DNA of 52,659 bases, from the NCBI RefSeq assembly GCF_032854445.1, contig NW_027018245.1:1-52659 (forward strand), given 5' to 3'. This DNA is from Liolophura sinensis. Lineage: Eukaryota; Mollusca; Polyplacophora; Chitonida; Chitonidae. Of this stretch, positions 10,783-23,675 are shown one piece after another (the first letter of the stretch is position 1; each line of letters begins with the position of its first letter). Below the pieces are notes generated by a model. That model was not told where the DNA came from. It searched no databases and saw only the letters and a program-made list of their open reading frames with translations. A program made the translations under genes and the position numbers.

Positions 10783-10798
10783 TTACTATATTACTATA
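10783..10798. repeat. 8-bp micro-duplication TTACTATA x2
   Basis: The normal GGTCATTACTATATTCAAC has its TTACTATA doubled here only; the matching position in copy 1 (near 7733) is single. The event therefore happened after the 3,049-bp duplication, or is an assembly error. It makes the 10491 monomer 562 bp long. Confidence 0.8.
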
Positions 10799-11407
10799 TT
10801 CAACTTTTGACTATATGTTATGTGCCCTTCGGTAGCCCAGAAGACGTCAAATCTTTGGGCTAAGCCCATTTAACTCACCCAGCAATTGTCTTACTTCTAA
10901 GTCGAATAAAATGTCAATGTCTTTATCTACGTGTAGAAAAACCACACCATTTGTACATGAAAACACAAGGTACTTGATACAGTCTGCTGTAAAAAGTACA
11001 ACTGAACACTGACCCACTTCAGTAAGTTGCCAAAAGATGCGGAATTGAGCCAGACATCGGCAGCTGTTGAAAAATTGTCAATTTCCCTGGTTTCCATGGA
11101 GTAAGAGCCGTTGGTACGCACGTGATTATGACATAAATGATTATTCAATTGTCGCTACAGCCAAAAGTATTGGTCGGAGAGCAACGCGGATTGCACCATT
11201 CGATTTCTCGTCACAAAATACGTCGGATTAGCCTCTTGCTAGTGGCACTGGAACAGTTTTTCCACTTTTACATCTTGCCTGGTCTTTTTGTTAATTGAAA
11301 CCGGCTACATTGTACTCTGTACAATCGCGACTGGTCATTACTATATTCACTTTTGACTATAAGTTATGTGCCCTTCGGTAGCCCAGAAGACCTGAAATCT
11401 TTGGGCC

Positions 11408-14400
11408 AAGCCCATTTAACTCACCCAGCAATTGTCTTACTTCTAAGTCCAAGACAATCTCAATGTCTTTATCTACGTGTAGAAAAACCACACCATTTGT
11501 ACGTGAAAAACACGAGGTACTTGATACAGTCTGCTGTAAAAAGTACAACTGAACACTGACCCACTTCAGTAAGGTGCCAAAGATGCGGAATTGAGCCAGG
11601 CATCGGCAGCTGTTGAAAAATTGCAAATTTCCCTGGTTTCCATGGAGTAAGAGCCGTTGCTGGGCACGTGATTATGACATCAATGATCATTCAATTGTCG
11701 CTACAGCCAAAAGTATTGGTCGGAGAGCAACGCGGTTTGCACCATTCGATTTCTCGTGACAAAATACGTCGGATTAGCCTTATACCAGCAGCACTGGAAC
11801 AGTTTTTCCACTTTTGCATTTTTGCCTGGTCTTTTTGTTAATTGAAATCGGCTACACTGTACTCTGTACAATCGCGACTGGTCATTACTATATTCAACTT
11901 TTGACTATAAGTTATGTGCCCTTTGGTAGCCCAGAAGACCTGAAATCTTTGGACTAAGCCCATTTAACTCACCCAGCAATTGCCTTACTTCTAAGTGCAA
12001 GACAATCTCAATGTCTTTATCTACGTGTAGAAAAACCACACCATTTGTACATGAAAAACACAAGGTACTTGATACAGTCTGCTATAAAAAGTACAACTGA
12101 CCACAGACCCAAATGAATAAGGTGCCAAAAGATGCGGAATTGAGCCAGGTATCGGCAGCTGTTGAAAAATTGCAAATTTCCTTGGTTTCCATGGAGTAAG
12201 AGCCGTTGCCTGGGCACGTGATTATGACATAAATGCTCATTTAGTTGTCGCTACAGCCAAAAGTATTGGTCGGAGAGCAACGCGGTTTGCACCATTCGAT
12301 TTCTCGTCACAAAATACGTCGGATTAGCCTCTTACCAGCAGCACTGGAACAATTTTTCCACTTTTGCATTTTTGCCTGGTCTTTTGTTAATTGAAATCGG
12401 CTACACTGTACTATGTACCATCGCGACTGGTCATTACTATATTCAACTTTTGACTATAAGTTATGTGCCCTTCGGTAGCCCAGAAGACGTCAAATCTTTG
12501 GGCTAAGCCCATTTAACTCACCCAGCAATTGTCTTACTTCTAAGTCCAAGACAATCTCAATGTCTTTATTTACGTGTAGAAAAACCACACCATTTGTACA
12601 TGAAAACACAAGGTACTTGATACAGTCTGCTGTAAAAAGTACAACTGAACACTGACCTACTTCAGTAAAGTTGCCAAAAGATGCGGAATTGAGCCAGACA
12701 TCGGCAGCTGTTGAAAAATTGCAAATTTCCCTGGTTTCCATGGAGTAAGAGCCGTTGGTACGCACGTGATTATGACATAAATGATTATTCAATTGTCGCT
12801 ACAGCCAAAAGTATTGCTCGGAGAGCAACGCGGATTGCACCATTCGATTTCTCGTCACAAAATACGTCGGATTAGGCCTCTTACTAGTGGCACTGGAACA
12901 GTTTTTCCACTTTTACATCTTGCCTGGTCTTTTTGTTAATTGAAACCGGCTACATTGTACTCTGTACAATCGCGACTGGTCATTACTATATTCAACTTTT
13001 GACTATAAGTTATGTGCCCTTCGGTAGCCCAGAAGACCTGAAATCTTTTGGCCAAGCCCATTTAACTCACCCAGCAATTGTCTTACTTCTAAGTCCAAGA
13101 CAATCTCAATGTCTTTATCTACGTGTAGAAAAACCAGACCATTTGTACGTGAAAAACACAAGGTACTTGATACAGTCTGCTGTAAAAAGTACAACTGAAC
13201 ACTGACCCACTTCAGTAAGGTGCCAAAAGATGCGGAATTGAGCCAGGCATCGGCAGCTGTTGAAAAATTGCAAATATCCCTGGTTTCCATGGAGCAAGAG
13301 CCGTTGCTGGGCACGTGATTATGACATAAATGATCATTCAATTGTCACTACAGCCAAAAGTATTGGTCGGAGAGCAACGCGGTTTGCACCATTCGATTTC
13401 TCGTCACAAAATACGTCGATTAGCCTCTTACCAGCACCACTGGAACAGTTTTTCCACTTTTGCATTTTTACCTGGTCTTTTTGTTAATTGAAATCGGCTA
13501 CACTGTACTCTGTACAATCGCGACTGGTCATTACTATATTCAACGTTTGACTATATGTTATGTGCCCTTCGGTAGCCCAGAAGACCTGAAATCTTTGGGC
13601 CAAGCCCATTTAACTCACCCAGCAATTGTCTTACTTCTAAGTGCAATATAATCTCAATGTCTTTATCTACGTGTAGAAAAATCACACCATTTGTACATAA
13701 AAAACACAAGGTACTTGATACAGTCTGCTGTAAAAAGTACAACTGAACACTGACCCACTTCAGTAAGGTGCCAAAAGATGCGGAGTTGAGCCAGGCATCG
13801 GCAGTTGTTGAAAAATTGCAAATTTCCCTGGTTTTCCATGGAGTAAGAGCCGTTGCTGGGCACGTGATTATGACATAAATGATCATTCAGTTGTCGCTAC
13901 AGCCAAAAGTATTGGTCGGAGAGCAACGCGGATTGCACCATTCGATTTCTCGTCACAAAATACGTCGGATTAGCCTCTTACCAGCAGCACTGGAACAATT
14001 TTTCCACTTTTGCATTTTTGCCTGGTCTTTTTTGTTATTGAAATCGGCTACACTGTACTATGTACCATCGCGACTGGTCATTACTATATTTAACTTTTGA
14101 CTATGAGTGATGTGCCCTTCGGTAGCCCAGAAGACCTGAAATCTTTGGGCCAAGCCCATTTAACTTACCCAGCAATTGTCTTACTTCTAAGTCCAAGACA
14201 ATCTCAATGTCTTTATCTACGTGTAGAAAAACCAGACCATTTGTACATAAAACACACAAGGTACTTGATACAGTCTGCTGTAAAAAGTACAACTAAACAC
14301 TGATCCACATTTATAAGGTGCCAAAAGATGCGGAATTGGCCAGGCATCTTAAGCTGTTAAAAAATTGCAAATTTCCCTGGTTTCCATGGAGTAAGAGCCG

Positions 14401-15769
14401 TTGCTGGGCACGTGATTATGACATAAATGATCATTGAAATGTCACTACAGCCAAAAGTATTGGTCGGAGAGCAACGCGGTTTGCACCATTCGATTTGTCG
14501 TCACAAAATACGTAGGATTAGCCTCTTAACAGCAGCACTGGAACAGTTTTTCCACTTTTGCATTTTTGCCTGGTCTTTTTGTTAATTTAAAAACCGGCTA
14601 CACTGTACTCTGTACAATGGCGACTGGTCATTACTATATTCAACTTTCCACTATATGTTATGTGCCCTTCGGTAGCCCAGAAGACGTCAAATCTTTGGGC
14701 TAAGCCCATTTAACTCACCCAGCAATTGCCTTACTTCTAAGTCGAAGAAAATGTCAATGTCTTTATCTACGTGTAGAAAAACCACACCATTTGTACATGA
14801 AAACACAAGGTACTTGATACAGGTCTGCTGTAAAAAGTACAACTGAACACTGACCCACTTCAGTAAGTTGCCAAAAGATGCGGAAATGAGCCAGGCATCG
14901 GCAGCTGTTGAAAAAATTGCAAATTTCCCTGGTTTCCATGGAGTAAGAGCCGTTGCTACGCACGTGATTATGACATAAATGATTATTCAATTGTCGCTAC
15001 AGCCAAAAGTATTGGTCGGAGAGCAACGCGGATTGCACCATTCGATTTCTCGTCACAAAATACGTCGGATTAGCCTCTTACTAGTAGCACTGGAACAGTT
15101 TTTCCACTTTTGCATTTTGCCTGGTCTTTTTGTTAATTGAAACCGGCTACACTGTACTCTGTACAATCGCGACTGGTCATTACTATATTCAACTTTTGAC
15201 TATAAGTTATGTGCCCTTCGGTAGCCCAGAAGACCTGAAATCTTTGGGCCAAGCCATTTAACTCACCTAGCAATTGTCTTACTTCTAAGTCGAAGATAAT
15301 CTCAATGTCTTTATCTACGTGTAGAAAAATCACACCATTTGTACATAAAAAACACAAGGTACTTGATACAGTCTGCTGTAAAAAGTACAACTGAACACTG
15401 ACCCACTTCAGTAAGGTGCCAAAAGATGCGGAGTTGAGCCAGGCATCGGCAGTTGTTGAAAAATTGCAAATTTCCCTGGTTTCCATGGAGTAAGAGCCGT
15501 TGCTGGGCACGTGATTATGACATCAATGATCATTCAATTGTCGCTACAGCCAAAAGTATTTGTCGGAGAGCAACGCGGTTTGCACCATTCGATTTCTCGT
15601 CACAAAATACGTAGGATTAGCCCCTTACCAGCAGCACTAGAACAATTTTTTTCAATTTTGCAGTTTTGCCTGGTCGTTTTGTTAATTGAAATCGGCTACA
15701 CTGTACTCTGTACAATCGCGACTGGTCATTACTATATTCAACTTTTGACTATAAGTTATGCGCCCTTCG
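11408..15769. repeat. Array segment III: irregular monomers, including a recombinant of the upstream unit
   Basis: Starts are 11599, 12148, 12697, 13246, 13794, 14343, 14894 and 15442. The linkers before 11599 to 15442 are A, C, A, A, A, B, A, A. Monomer 12148 resembles 5494/8543 (CCCAAATGAATAAG, TTCCTTGG, AAATGCTCA). The next one, 12697, resembles 7995/11053 (GACATCGGCAG, TTGGTACGCACG, CTAGTGGCAC, TTACATCTTGCC). These two types lie about 2.5 kb apart in the upstream unit, so this stretch looks like that unit with its middle removed. Monomer 13246 carries GGAGCAAGAG and CAGCACCACTGG, marks that return at 31907, 36848 and 48367. Confidence 0.8.
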
Positions 15770-18326
15770 GTAGCCCAGAAAACCTGAAATCTTTGGGCCA
15801 AGCCCATTTAACTCACCCAGCAATTGTCTTACTTCTAAGTCCAAGACAATCTCAATGTCTTTATCTACGTGTAGAAAAACCACACCATTTGTACATAAAA
15901 AACACAAGGTACTTGATACAGTCTGCTGTAAAAAGTACAACTGAACACTGACCCACTTCAGTAAGGTGCCAAAAGATGCGGAATTGAGCCAGGCATCGGC
16001 AGTTGTTGAAAAATTGCAAATTTCCCTGGTTTCCATGGAGTAAGAGCCGTTGCTGGGCACGTGATTATGACATCAATGATCATTCAATTGTCGCTACAGC
16101 CAAAAGTATTGGTCGGAGAGCAACGCGGTTTGCACCATTCGATTTCTCGTGACAAAATACGTCGGATTAGCCTCTTACCAGCAGCACTGGAAAAGTTTTT
16201 CCACTTTTGCATTTTTGCCTGGTCTTTTTGTTAATTGAAATCGGCTACACTGTACTCTGTACAATCGCGACTGGTCATTACTATATTCAACTTTTGACTA
16301 TAAGTTATGCGCCCTTTGGTAGCCCAGAAGACCTGAAATCTTTGGGCTAAGCCCATTTAACTCACCCAGCAATTGCCTTACTTCTAAGTGCAAGACAATC
16401 TCAATGTCTTTATCTACGTGTAGAAAAACCACACCATTTGTACATGAAAAACACAAGGTACTTGAGACAGTCTGCTGTAAAAAGTACAACTGACCACAGA
16501 CCCAAATGAATAAGGTGCCAAAAGATGCGGAATTGAGCCAGGTATCGGCAGCTGTTGAAAAATTGCAAATTTCCTTGGTTTCCATGGAGTAAGAGCCGTT
16601 GCTGAGCACGTGATTATTACATAAATGCTCATTAAATTGTCGCTACAGCCAAAAGTATTGGTCGGAGTTCAACGCGGTTTGCACCATTCGATTTCTCGTC
16701 ACAAAATACGTCGGATTAGCCTCTTACCAGCAGCACTGGAACAATTTTTCCACTTTTGCATTTTTGCCTGGTCTTTTTGTTAATTGAAATCGGCTACACT
16801 GTACTATGTACCATCGCGACTGGTCATTACTATATTCAACTTTTGACTATATGTTATGTGCCCTTCGGTAGCCCAGAAGACGTCAAATGTTTGGGCCAAG
16901 CCCATTTAACTCACCCAGCAATTGCCTTACTTCTAAGTCCAAGACAATCTCAATGTCTTTATCTACGTGTAGAAAAATCACACCATTTGTACATATAAAA
17001 CACAAGGTACTTGATACAGTCTGCTGTAAAAAGTACAACTAAACACTGACCCACATTTATAAGGTGCCAAAAGATGCGGAATTGGGCCAGGCCTCGGCAG
17101 CTGTTAAAAATTTGCAAATATCCCTGGTTTCCATGGAGTAAGACGCGTTGCTGGGCACGTGATTATGACATCAATGATCATTCAATTGTCGCTACAGCCA
17201 AAAGTATTGGTCGGAGAGCAACGCGGATTGCACCATTCGATTTCTCGTCACAAAATACGTCGGATTAGCCTCTTACTAGTAGCACTGGAACAGTTTTTCC
17301 ACTTTTGCATTTTTGCCTGGTCTTTTTGTTAATTGAAACCGGCTACACTGTACTCTGTACAATCGCGACTGGTCATTACTATATTCAACTTTTGACTATG
17401 AGTGATGTGCCCTTCGGTAGCCCAGAAGACCTGAAATCTTTGGGCTAAGCCCATTTAACTTACCCAGCAATTGTCTTACTTCTAAGTCCAAGACAATCTC
17501 AATGTCTTTATCTACGTGTAGAAAAACCACACCATTTGTACATAAAACACACAAGGTACTTGATACAGTCTGCTGTAAAAAGTACAACTAAACACTGACC
17601 CACATTTATAAGGTGCCAAAAGATGCGGAATTGGGCCAGGCATCTTAAGCTGTTAAAAAATTGCAAATTTCCCTGGTTTCCATGGAGTAAGAGCCGTTGC
17701 TGGGCACGTGATTATGACATAAATGATCATTGAATTGTCACTACAGCCAAAAGTATTGGTCGGAGAGCAACGCGGTTTGCACCATTCGATTTGTCGTCAC
17801 AAAATACGTAGGATTAGCCTCTTAACAGCAGCACTGGAACAGTTTTTTCCACTTTTGCATTTTTGCCTGGTCTTTTTGTTAATTGAAACCGGCTACACTG
17901 TACTCTGTACAATGGCGACTGGTCATTACTATATTCAACTTTCGACTATATGTTATGTGCCCTTCGGTAGCCCAGAAGACCTGAAATCTTTGGGCTAAGC
18001 CCATTTAACTTACCCAGCAATTGCCTTACTTCTATCTCGAAGAAAATGTCAATGTCTTTATCTACGTGTAGAAAAACCACACCATTTGTACATAAAAAAC
18101 ACAAGGTACTTGATACAGTCTGCTGTAAAAAGTACAACTGACCACAGACCAACATGAATAAGGTGCCAAAAGATGCGGAATTGAGCCAGGTATCGGCAGC
18201 TGTTGAAAAATTACAAATTTCCCTGGTTTCCATGGAGTAAGAGCCGTTGCTGGGCACGTGATTATGACATAAATGATCATTCAATTGTCACTACAGCCAA
18301 AAGTATTGGTCGGAGAGCAACGCGGT
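15770..18326. repeat. Block recurring at 33880-36436 (offset ~18.11 kb)
   Basis: Starts 15992, 16541, 17090, 17639 and 18189 match 34103, 34652, 35201, 35750 and 36299, an offset of 18,110-18,111 bp. Diagnostic shared variants include CCAGAAAACCTG near 15774/33883, GAGCACGTGATTATTACATAAATGC near 16604/34715 and the AAGACGCG mark near 17141/35251. Differences seen include TATGCGCCC against TATGTGCCC, TTGAGACAG against TTGATACAG, and GTCGCT against GTCACT. The match fails by 18327 (CGCGGTTTGC against CGCGGATTGC). Confidence 0.85.
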
Positions 18327-19283
18327 TTGCACCATTCGATTTCTCGTCACAAAATACGTCGGATTAGCCCTTACCAGCAGCACTAGAACAATTTTTTCAA
18401 TTTTGCAGTTTTGTTTGGTCTTTTTGTTAATTGAAATCGGCTACACTGTACTCTGTACAATCGCGACTGGTCATTACTATATTCAACTTTTGACTATAAG
18501 TTATGTGCCCTTCGGTAGCCCAGAAGACCTGAAATCTTTGGCCAAGCCCATTTAACTCACCCAGCAATTGTCTTACTTCTAAGTCCAAGACAATCTCAAT
18601 GTCTTTATCTACGTGCAGAAAAACCACACCATTTGTACGTGAAAAACACAAGGTACTTGATACAGTCTGCTATAAAAAGTACAACTAAACACTGACCCAC
18701 ATTTATAAGGTGCCAAAAGATGCGGAATTGGGCCAGGCGACTTCAGATGTTAAAAAATTGCAAATTTCCCTGGTTTCCATGGAGTAAGGGCCGTTGCTGG
18801 GCACGTGATTATGACATCAATGATCATTGAATTGTCGCTACAGCCAAAAGTATTGGTCGGAGAGCAACGCGGTTTGCACCATTCGATTTCTCGTCACAAA
18901 ATACGTAGGATTAGCCTCTTAACAGCAGCACTGGAACCGTTTTTCCACTTTTGCATTTTTGCCTGGTCTTTTTGTTAATTGAAACCGGCTACACTGTACT
19001 CTGCACAATGGCGACTGGTCATTACTATATTCAACTTTCGACTATATGTTATGTGCCCTTCGGTAGCCCAGAAGACGTCAAATCTTTGGGCTAAGCCCAT
19101 TTAACTCACCCAGCAATTGCCTTACTTCTAAGTCGAAGAAAATGTCAATGTCTTTATCTACGTGTAGAAAAACCACACCATTTGTACATGAAAACACAAG
19201 GTACTTGATACAGTCTGCTGTAAAAAGTACAACTAAACACTGACCCACATTTATAAGGTGCCAAAAGATGCGGAATTGGGCCA
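17090..19283. repeat. Four-monomer HOR unit 1 (~2.19 kb)
   Basis: Starts are 17090 (M1), 17639 (M2), 18189 (M3) and 18736 (M4). M1 has GGCCTCGGCAG, TTTGCAAATATCC and GACGCGTTG. M2 has CATCTTAAGCTG or CATCCTAAGCTG. M3 has the C linker, GGTATCGGCAG, AAATTACAAA and CACTAGAACAATTTTTTCAA. M4 has CTTCAG in the anchor and GGAACCGTTTTTCC. The M4 here has a divergent anchor (GGCGACTTCAGATG). The first three starts also belong to the block shared with 34-36 kb. Confidence 0.85.
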
Positions 19284-21480
19284 GGCCTCGGCAGCTGTTA
19301 AAAAATTTGCAAATATCCCTGGTTTCCATGGAGTAAGACGCGTTGCTGGGCACGTGATTATGACATCAATGATTATTCAATTGTCGCTACAGCCAAAAGT
19401 ATTGGTCGGAGAGCAACGCGAATTGCACCATTCGATTTCTCGTCACAAAATACGTAGGATTAGCCTCTTACTAGTAGCACTGGAACAGTTTTTCCACTTT
19501 TGCATTTTTGCCTGGTCTTTTTGTTAATTGAAACCGGCTACACTGTACTCTGTACAATCGCGACTGGTCATTACTATATTCAACTTTTGACTATGAGTGA
19601 TGTGCCCTTCGGTAGCCCAGAAGACCTGAAATCTTTGGGCCAAGCCCATTTAACTTACCCAGCAAATGTCTTACTTCTAAGTCCAAGACAATCTCAATGT
19701 CTTTTATCTACGTGTAGAAAAACCAGACCATTTGTACATAAACACACAAGGTACTTGATACAGTCTGCTGTAAAAAGTACAACTAAACACTGACCCCACA
19801 TTTATAAGGTGCCAAAAGATGCGGAATTGGGCCAGGCATCCTAAGCTGTTAAAAAATTGCAAATTTCCCTGGTTTCCATGGAGTAAGAGCCGTTGCTGGG
19901 CACGTGATTATGACATCAATGATCATTGAATTGTCACTACAGCCAAAAGTATTGGTCGGAGAGCAACGCGGTTTGCACTCATTCGATTTGTCGTCACAAA
20001 ATACGTAGGATTAGCTTCTTAACAGCAGCACTGGAACAGTTTTTCCACTTTTGCATTTTTGCCTGGTCTTTTTGTTAATTGAAACCGGCTACACTGTACT
20101 CTGTACAATGGCGACTGGTCATTACTATATTCAACTTTCGACTATATGTTATGTGCCCTTCGGTAGCCCAGAAGACGTCAAATCTTTGGGCTAAGCCCAT
20201 TTAACTCACCCAGCAATTGCCTTACTTCTAAGTCGAAGAAATTGTCAATGTCTTTATCTACGTGTAGAAAAACCACACCATTTGTACATAAAAAACACAA
20301 GGTACTTGATACAGTCTGCTGTAAAAAGTACAACTGACCACAGACCAACATGAATAAGGTGCCAAAAGATGCGGAATTGAGCCAGGTATCGGCAGCTGTT
20401 GAAAAATTACAAATTTCCTGGTTTCCATGGAGTAAGAGCCGTTGCTGGGCACGTGATTATGATATAAATGATCATTCAATTGTCACTACAGCCAAAAGTA
20501 TTGGTCGGAGAGCAACGCGGTTTGCACCATTCGATTTCTCGTCACAAAATACGTCGGATTAGCCCCTTACCAGCAGCACTAGAACAATTTTTTCAATTTT
20601 GCAGTTTTGTTTGGTCTTTTTGTTAATTGAAATCGGCTACACTGTACTCTGTACAATCGCGACTGGTCATTACTATATTCAACTTTTGACTATAAGTTAT
20701 GTGCCCTTCGGTAGCCCAGAAGACCTCAAATCTTTGGGCCAAGCCCATTTAACTCACCCAGCAATTGTCTTACTTCTAAGTCCAAGACAATCTCAATGTC
20801 TTTATCTACGTGTAGAAAAACCACACCATTTGTACGTGAAACACACAAGGTACTTGATACAGTCTGCTGTAAAAAGTACAACTAAACACTGACCCACATT
20901 TATAAGGTGCCAAAAGATGCGGTATTGGGCCAGGCATCTTCAGCTGTTAAAAAATTGCAAATTTCCCTGGTTTCCATGGAGTAAGAGCCGTTGCTGGGCA
21001 CGTGATTATGACATCAATGATCATTGAATTGTCGCTACAGCCAAAAGTATTGGTCGGAGAGCAACGCGGTTTGCACCATTCGATTTCTCGTCACAAAATA
21101 CGTAGGATTAGCCTCTTAACAGCAGCACTGGAACCGTTTTTCCACTTTTGCATTTTTGCCTGGTCTTTTTGTTAATTGAAACCGGCTACACTGTACTCTG
21201 TACAATGGCGACTGGTCATTACTATATTCAACTTTCGACTATATGTTATGCGCCCTTCGGTAGCCCAGAAGACGTCAAATCTTTGGGCTAAGCCCATTTA
21301 ACTCACCCAGCAATTGCCTTACTTCTAAGTCGAAGAAAATGTCAATGTCTTTATCTACGTGTAGAAAAACCACACCATTTGTACATGAAAACACAAGGTA
21401 CTTGATACAGTCTGCTGTAAAAAGTACAACTAAACACTGACCCACATTTATAAGGTGCCAAAAGATGCGGAATTGGGCCA
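19284..21480. repeat. Four-monomer HOR unit 2 (~2.20 kb)
   Basis: Starts are 19284, 19835, 20385 and 20933, in the order M1-M2-M3-M4. Linkers are B, B, C, B. It matches unit 3 at an offset of about 2,195 bp. Four 1-nt indels fall between about 19,701 and 19,980 (an extra T, a missing A, an extra C and an inserted base in GCACTCATTC) that the next unit lacks. Confidence 0.88.
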
Positions 21481-23675
21481 GGCCTCGGCAGCTGTTAAAA
21501 ATTTGCAAATATCCCTGGTTTCCATGGAGTAGGACGCGTTGCTGGGCACGTGATTATGACATCAATGATTATTCAATTGTCGCTACAGCCAAAAGTATTG
21601 GTCGGAGAGCAACGCGAATTGCACCATTCGATTTCTCGTCACAAAATACGTAGGATTAGCCTCTTACTAGTAGCACTGGAACAGTTTTTCCACTTTTGCA
21701 TTTTTGCCTGGTCTTTTTGTTAATTGAAACCGGCTACACTGTACTCTGTACAATCGCGACTGGTCATTACTATATTCAACTTTTGACTATGAGTGATGTG
21801 CCCTTCGGTAGCCCAGAAGACCTGAAATCTTTGGGCCAAGCCCATTTAACTTACCCAGCAAATGTCTTACTTCTAAGTCCAAGACAATCTCAATGTCTTT
21901 ATCTACGTGTAGAAAAACCAGACCATTTGTACATAAAACACACAAGGTACTTGATACAGTCTGCTGTAAAAAGTACAACTAAACACTGACCCACATTTAT
22001 AAGGTGCCAAAAGATGCGGAATTGGGCCAGGCATCCTAAGCTGTTAAAAAATTGCAAATTTCCCTGGTTTCCATGGAGTAAGAGCCGTTGCTGGGCACGT
22101 GATTATGACATCAATGATCATTGAATTGTCACTACAGCCAAAAGTATTGGTCGGAGAGCAACGCGGTTTGCACCATTCGATTTGTCGTCACAAAATACGT
22201 AGGATTAGCTTCTTAACAGCAGCACTGGAACAGTTTTTCCACTTTTGCATTTTTGCCTGGTCTTTTTGTTAATTGAAACCGGCTACACTGTACTCTGTAC
22301 AATGGCGACTGGTCATTACTATATTCAACTTTCGACTATATGTTATGTGCCCTTCGGTAGCCCAGAAGACGTCAAATCTTTGGGCTAAGCCCATTTAACT
22401 CACCCAGCAATTGCCTTACTTCTAAGTCGAAGAAATTGTCAATGTCTTTATCTACGTGTAGAAAAACCACACCATTTGTACATAAAAAACACAAGGTACT
22501 TGACACAGTCTGCTGTAAAAAGTACAACTGACCACAGACCAACATGAATAAGGTGCCAAAAGATGCGGAATTGAGCCAGGTATCGGCAGCTGTTGAAAAA
22601 TTACAAATTTCCCTGGTTTCCATGGAGTAAGAGCCGTTGCTGGGCACGTGATTATGATATAAATGATCATTCAATTGTCACTACAGCCAAAAGTATTGGT
22701 CGGAGAGCAACGCGGTTTGCACCATTCGATTTCTCGTCACAAAATACGTCGGATTAGCCCCTTACCAGCAGCACTAGAACAATTTTTTCAATTTTGCAGT
22801 TTTGTTTGGTCTTTTTGTTAATTGAAATCGGCTACACTGTACTCTGTACAATCGCGACTGGTCATTACTATATTCAACTTTTGACTATAAGTTATGTGCC
22901 CTTCGGTAGCCCAGAAGACCTCAAATCTTTGGGCCAAGCCCATTTAACTCACCCAGCAATTGTCTTACTTCTAAGTCCAAGACAATCTCAATGTCTTTAT
23001 CTACGTGTAGAAAAACCACACCATTTGTACGTGAAACACACAAGGTACTTGATACAGTCTGCTGTAAAAAGTACAACTAAACACTGACCCACATTTATAA
23101 GGTGCCAAAAGATGCGGTATTGGGCCAGGCATCTTCAGCTGTTAAAAAATTGCAAATTTCCCTGGTTTCCATGGAGTAAGAGCCGTTGCTGGGCACGTGA
23201 TTATGACATCAATGATCATTGAATTGTCGCTACAGCCAAAAGTATTGGTCGGAGAGCAACGCGGTTTGCACCATTCGATTTCTCGTCACAAAATACGTAG
23301 GATTAGCCTCTTAACAGCAGCACTGGAACCGTTTTTCCACTTTTGCATTTTTGCCTGGTCTTTTTGTTAATTGAAACCGGCTACACTGTACTCTGTACAA
23401 TGGCGACTGGTCATTACTATATTCAACTTTCGACTATATGTTATGCGCCCTTCGGTAGCCCAGAAGACGTCAAATCTTTGGGCTAAGCCCATTTAACTCA
23501 CCCAGCAATTGCCTTACTTCTAAGTCGAAGAAAATGTCAATGTCTTTATCTACGTGTAGAAAAACCACACCATTTGTACATGAAAACACAAGGTACTTGA
23601 TACAGTCTGTTGTAAAAAGTACAACTGAACACTGACCCACTTCAGTAAGTTGCCAAAAGATGCGGAATTGAGCCA
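21481..23675. repeat. Four-monomer HOR unit 3 (2,195 bp)
   Basis: Starts are 21481, 22030, 22579 and 23128, in the order M1-M2-M3-M4. The M1 has a private GTAGGACGCG where the others read GTAAGACGCG. The M4 shares CGGTATTGGGCC with 20933, 25870 and 29163. Confidence 0.88.

Larger units (their letters stand above)
8350..11407. repeat. Copy 2 of the ~3,049-bp tandem duplication
   Basis: Starts are 8543, 9092, 9641 (850-bp fused pair), 10491 and 11053. I noticed only a handful of differences from copy 1: GTGG to GCGG at 8687, TTGC to TTCC near 10157, an extra A near 10433, an 8-bp micro-duplication at 10783-10798, GACGTT to GACGTC near 10845, CTTACT to CTTGCT near 11247 and a missing A near 11350. 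Shared identity with copy 1 ends by about 11498. Confidence 0.9.

Noticed and set aside
13003-13341. 112-codon minus-strand open frame (also at 5251, 8300, 17946, 31115 and 47575)
   Set aside because: It opens with TTG, no domain is recognised, and it is truncated in most monomers by the GACGTC variant or by indels. Conservation between copies reflects recent duplication of the DNA.
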